Source of the DNA: DATFWC01 sp045801465
GTDB lineage: Bacteria > Pseudomonadota > Alphaproteobacteria > Rhizobiales > Xanthobacteraceae
Length of the DNA stretch: 14,073 nt
NCBI GenBank assembly: GCA_045801465.1
Contig: JBJMSU010000241.1
Span: forward strand, 1-14,073
Reading direction: 5' to 3'
In this document: positions 13,962 to 14,073 of the stretch, piece by piece
Layout: each line of letters opens with the position of its first letter
Position numbering within the stretch: the first letter of the stretch is position 1
Notes under the pieces: generated by a model
Database searches by the model: none
Told to the model about the DNA's origin: nothing
What the model saw: only the letters and a program-made list of their open reading frames with translations
Translations under genes and position numbers: made by a program

Positions 13962-14073
13962 GTGAGCACACAGCCGGACTACCCGCCGATCCGCCGATTT
14001 GTGACCGGTCATGACGCCAAGAATGTCGCCAAGGTGATCATGCAAGGACCGGCCACCAACGCCAAGTATCCGA
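13962..14073 (+). CDS. Probable cupin-domain protein (N-terminal part; runs off the right edge)
   Basis: I take the GTG at 13962 as start because AGAGG lies six to seven bases before it and the frame is open to the edge (37 codons visible). The start reads YPPIRRFVTGHDAKNVAKV followed by MQGPATNAKYP. The PIRRxVTGHDxxxxAKV-type opening and GPATN are what I remember from small cupin proteins that accompany Bug receptors and aromatic or carboxylate catabolism genes. The cupin metal-binding motifs would lie beyond the window, so the call rests on the N-terminus alone. It is 38 bp after the Bug-receptor stop and is probably co-transcribed with it. Confidence 0.65.
   Translation, partial: MSTQPDYPPIRRFVTGHDAKNVAKVIMQGPATNAKYP

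Overview
The window looks like chromosomal DNA of an alphaproteobacterium of the order Hyphomicrobiales (Rhizobiales), closest in style to Bradyrhizobium, Rhodopseudomonas, Pseudolabrys or Rhodoplanes. The grounds are the high GC content with strong G/C third positions, a palindromic repeat I recognise as typical of that group (8820-8887), a small CxxC/CxxC protein of a type common there, and the mix of a Bug-family solute receptor, a family-5 peptide receptor and cupin genes. This placement rests on pattern recognition, not a database search.

Left part (1-5375, all genes on the minus strand): the start of a small exported protein running off the left edge; a Tat-exported alpha/beta hydrolase with a cysteine in its nucleophile elbow; a roughly 50% GC orphan membrane protein with copies of a short dispersed motif around it; a class I SAM-dependent methyltransferase; a tail-specific-protease-like (S41) protein without an export signal just upstream of it; and a 73-residue zinc-ribbon-like protein. 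These look like independent housekeeping or accessory genes, except that the S41 gene and the methyltransferase gene probably share a transcript.

Middle and right part (5376-12666): a peptide import and breakdown module. A family-5 periplasmic binding protein is encoded on the plus strand (5894-7408). Facing it is a tight minus-strand operon of two permeases (DppB and DppC type), two ATPases (DppD and DppF type) and an M20 zinc peptidase (12666 down to 7422). The receptor should capture a peptide or peptide-like compound in the periplasm, the BCDF complex import it, and the M20 enzyme hydrolyse it in the cytoplasm. The receptor gene is convergent to its transporter operon with a 13-bp gap, so the two must be transcribed separately. 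A long leader (5376-5893) before the receptor holds a perfect CRP-type dyad and a perfect hairpin just before the start codon. A dispersed palindromic repeat sits exactly between the last ATPase gene and the M20 gene.

Far right (12667-14073): reading away from the transporter operon, a Bug/TctC-type solute receptor (12952-13923) is followed by the start of a probable cupin-domain protein (from 13962), likely the first two genes of a catabolic operon.

I see no CRISPR array, phage, complete insertion sequence, rRNA or tRNA, and no convincing evidence of a wholly new system. The most interesting points are the repeat embedded at the M20 start, the possible S41-methyltransferase frameshift fusion, the motif copies around the membrane gene, and the dyads before the receptor gene.
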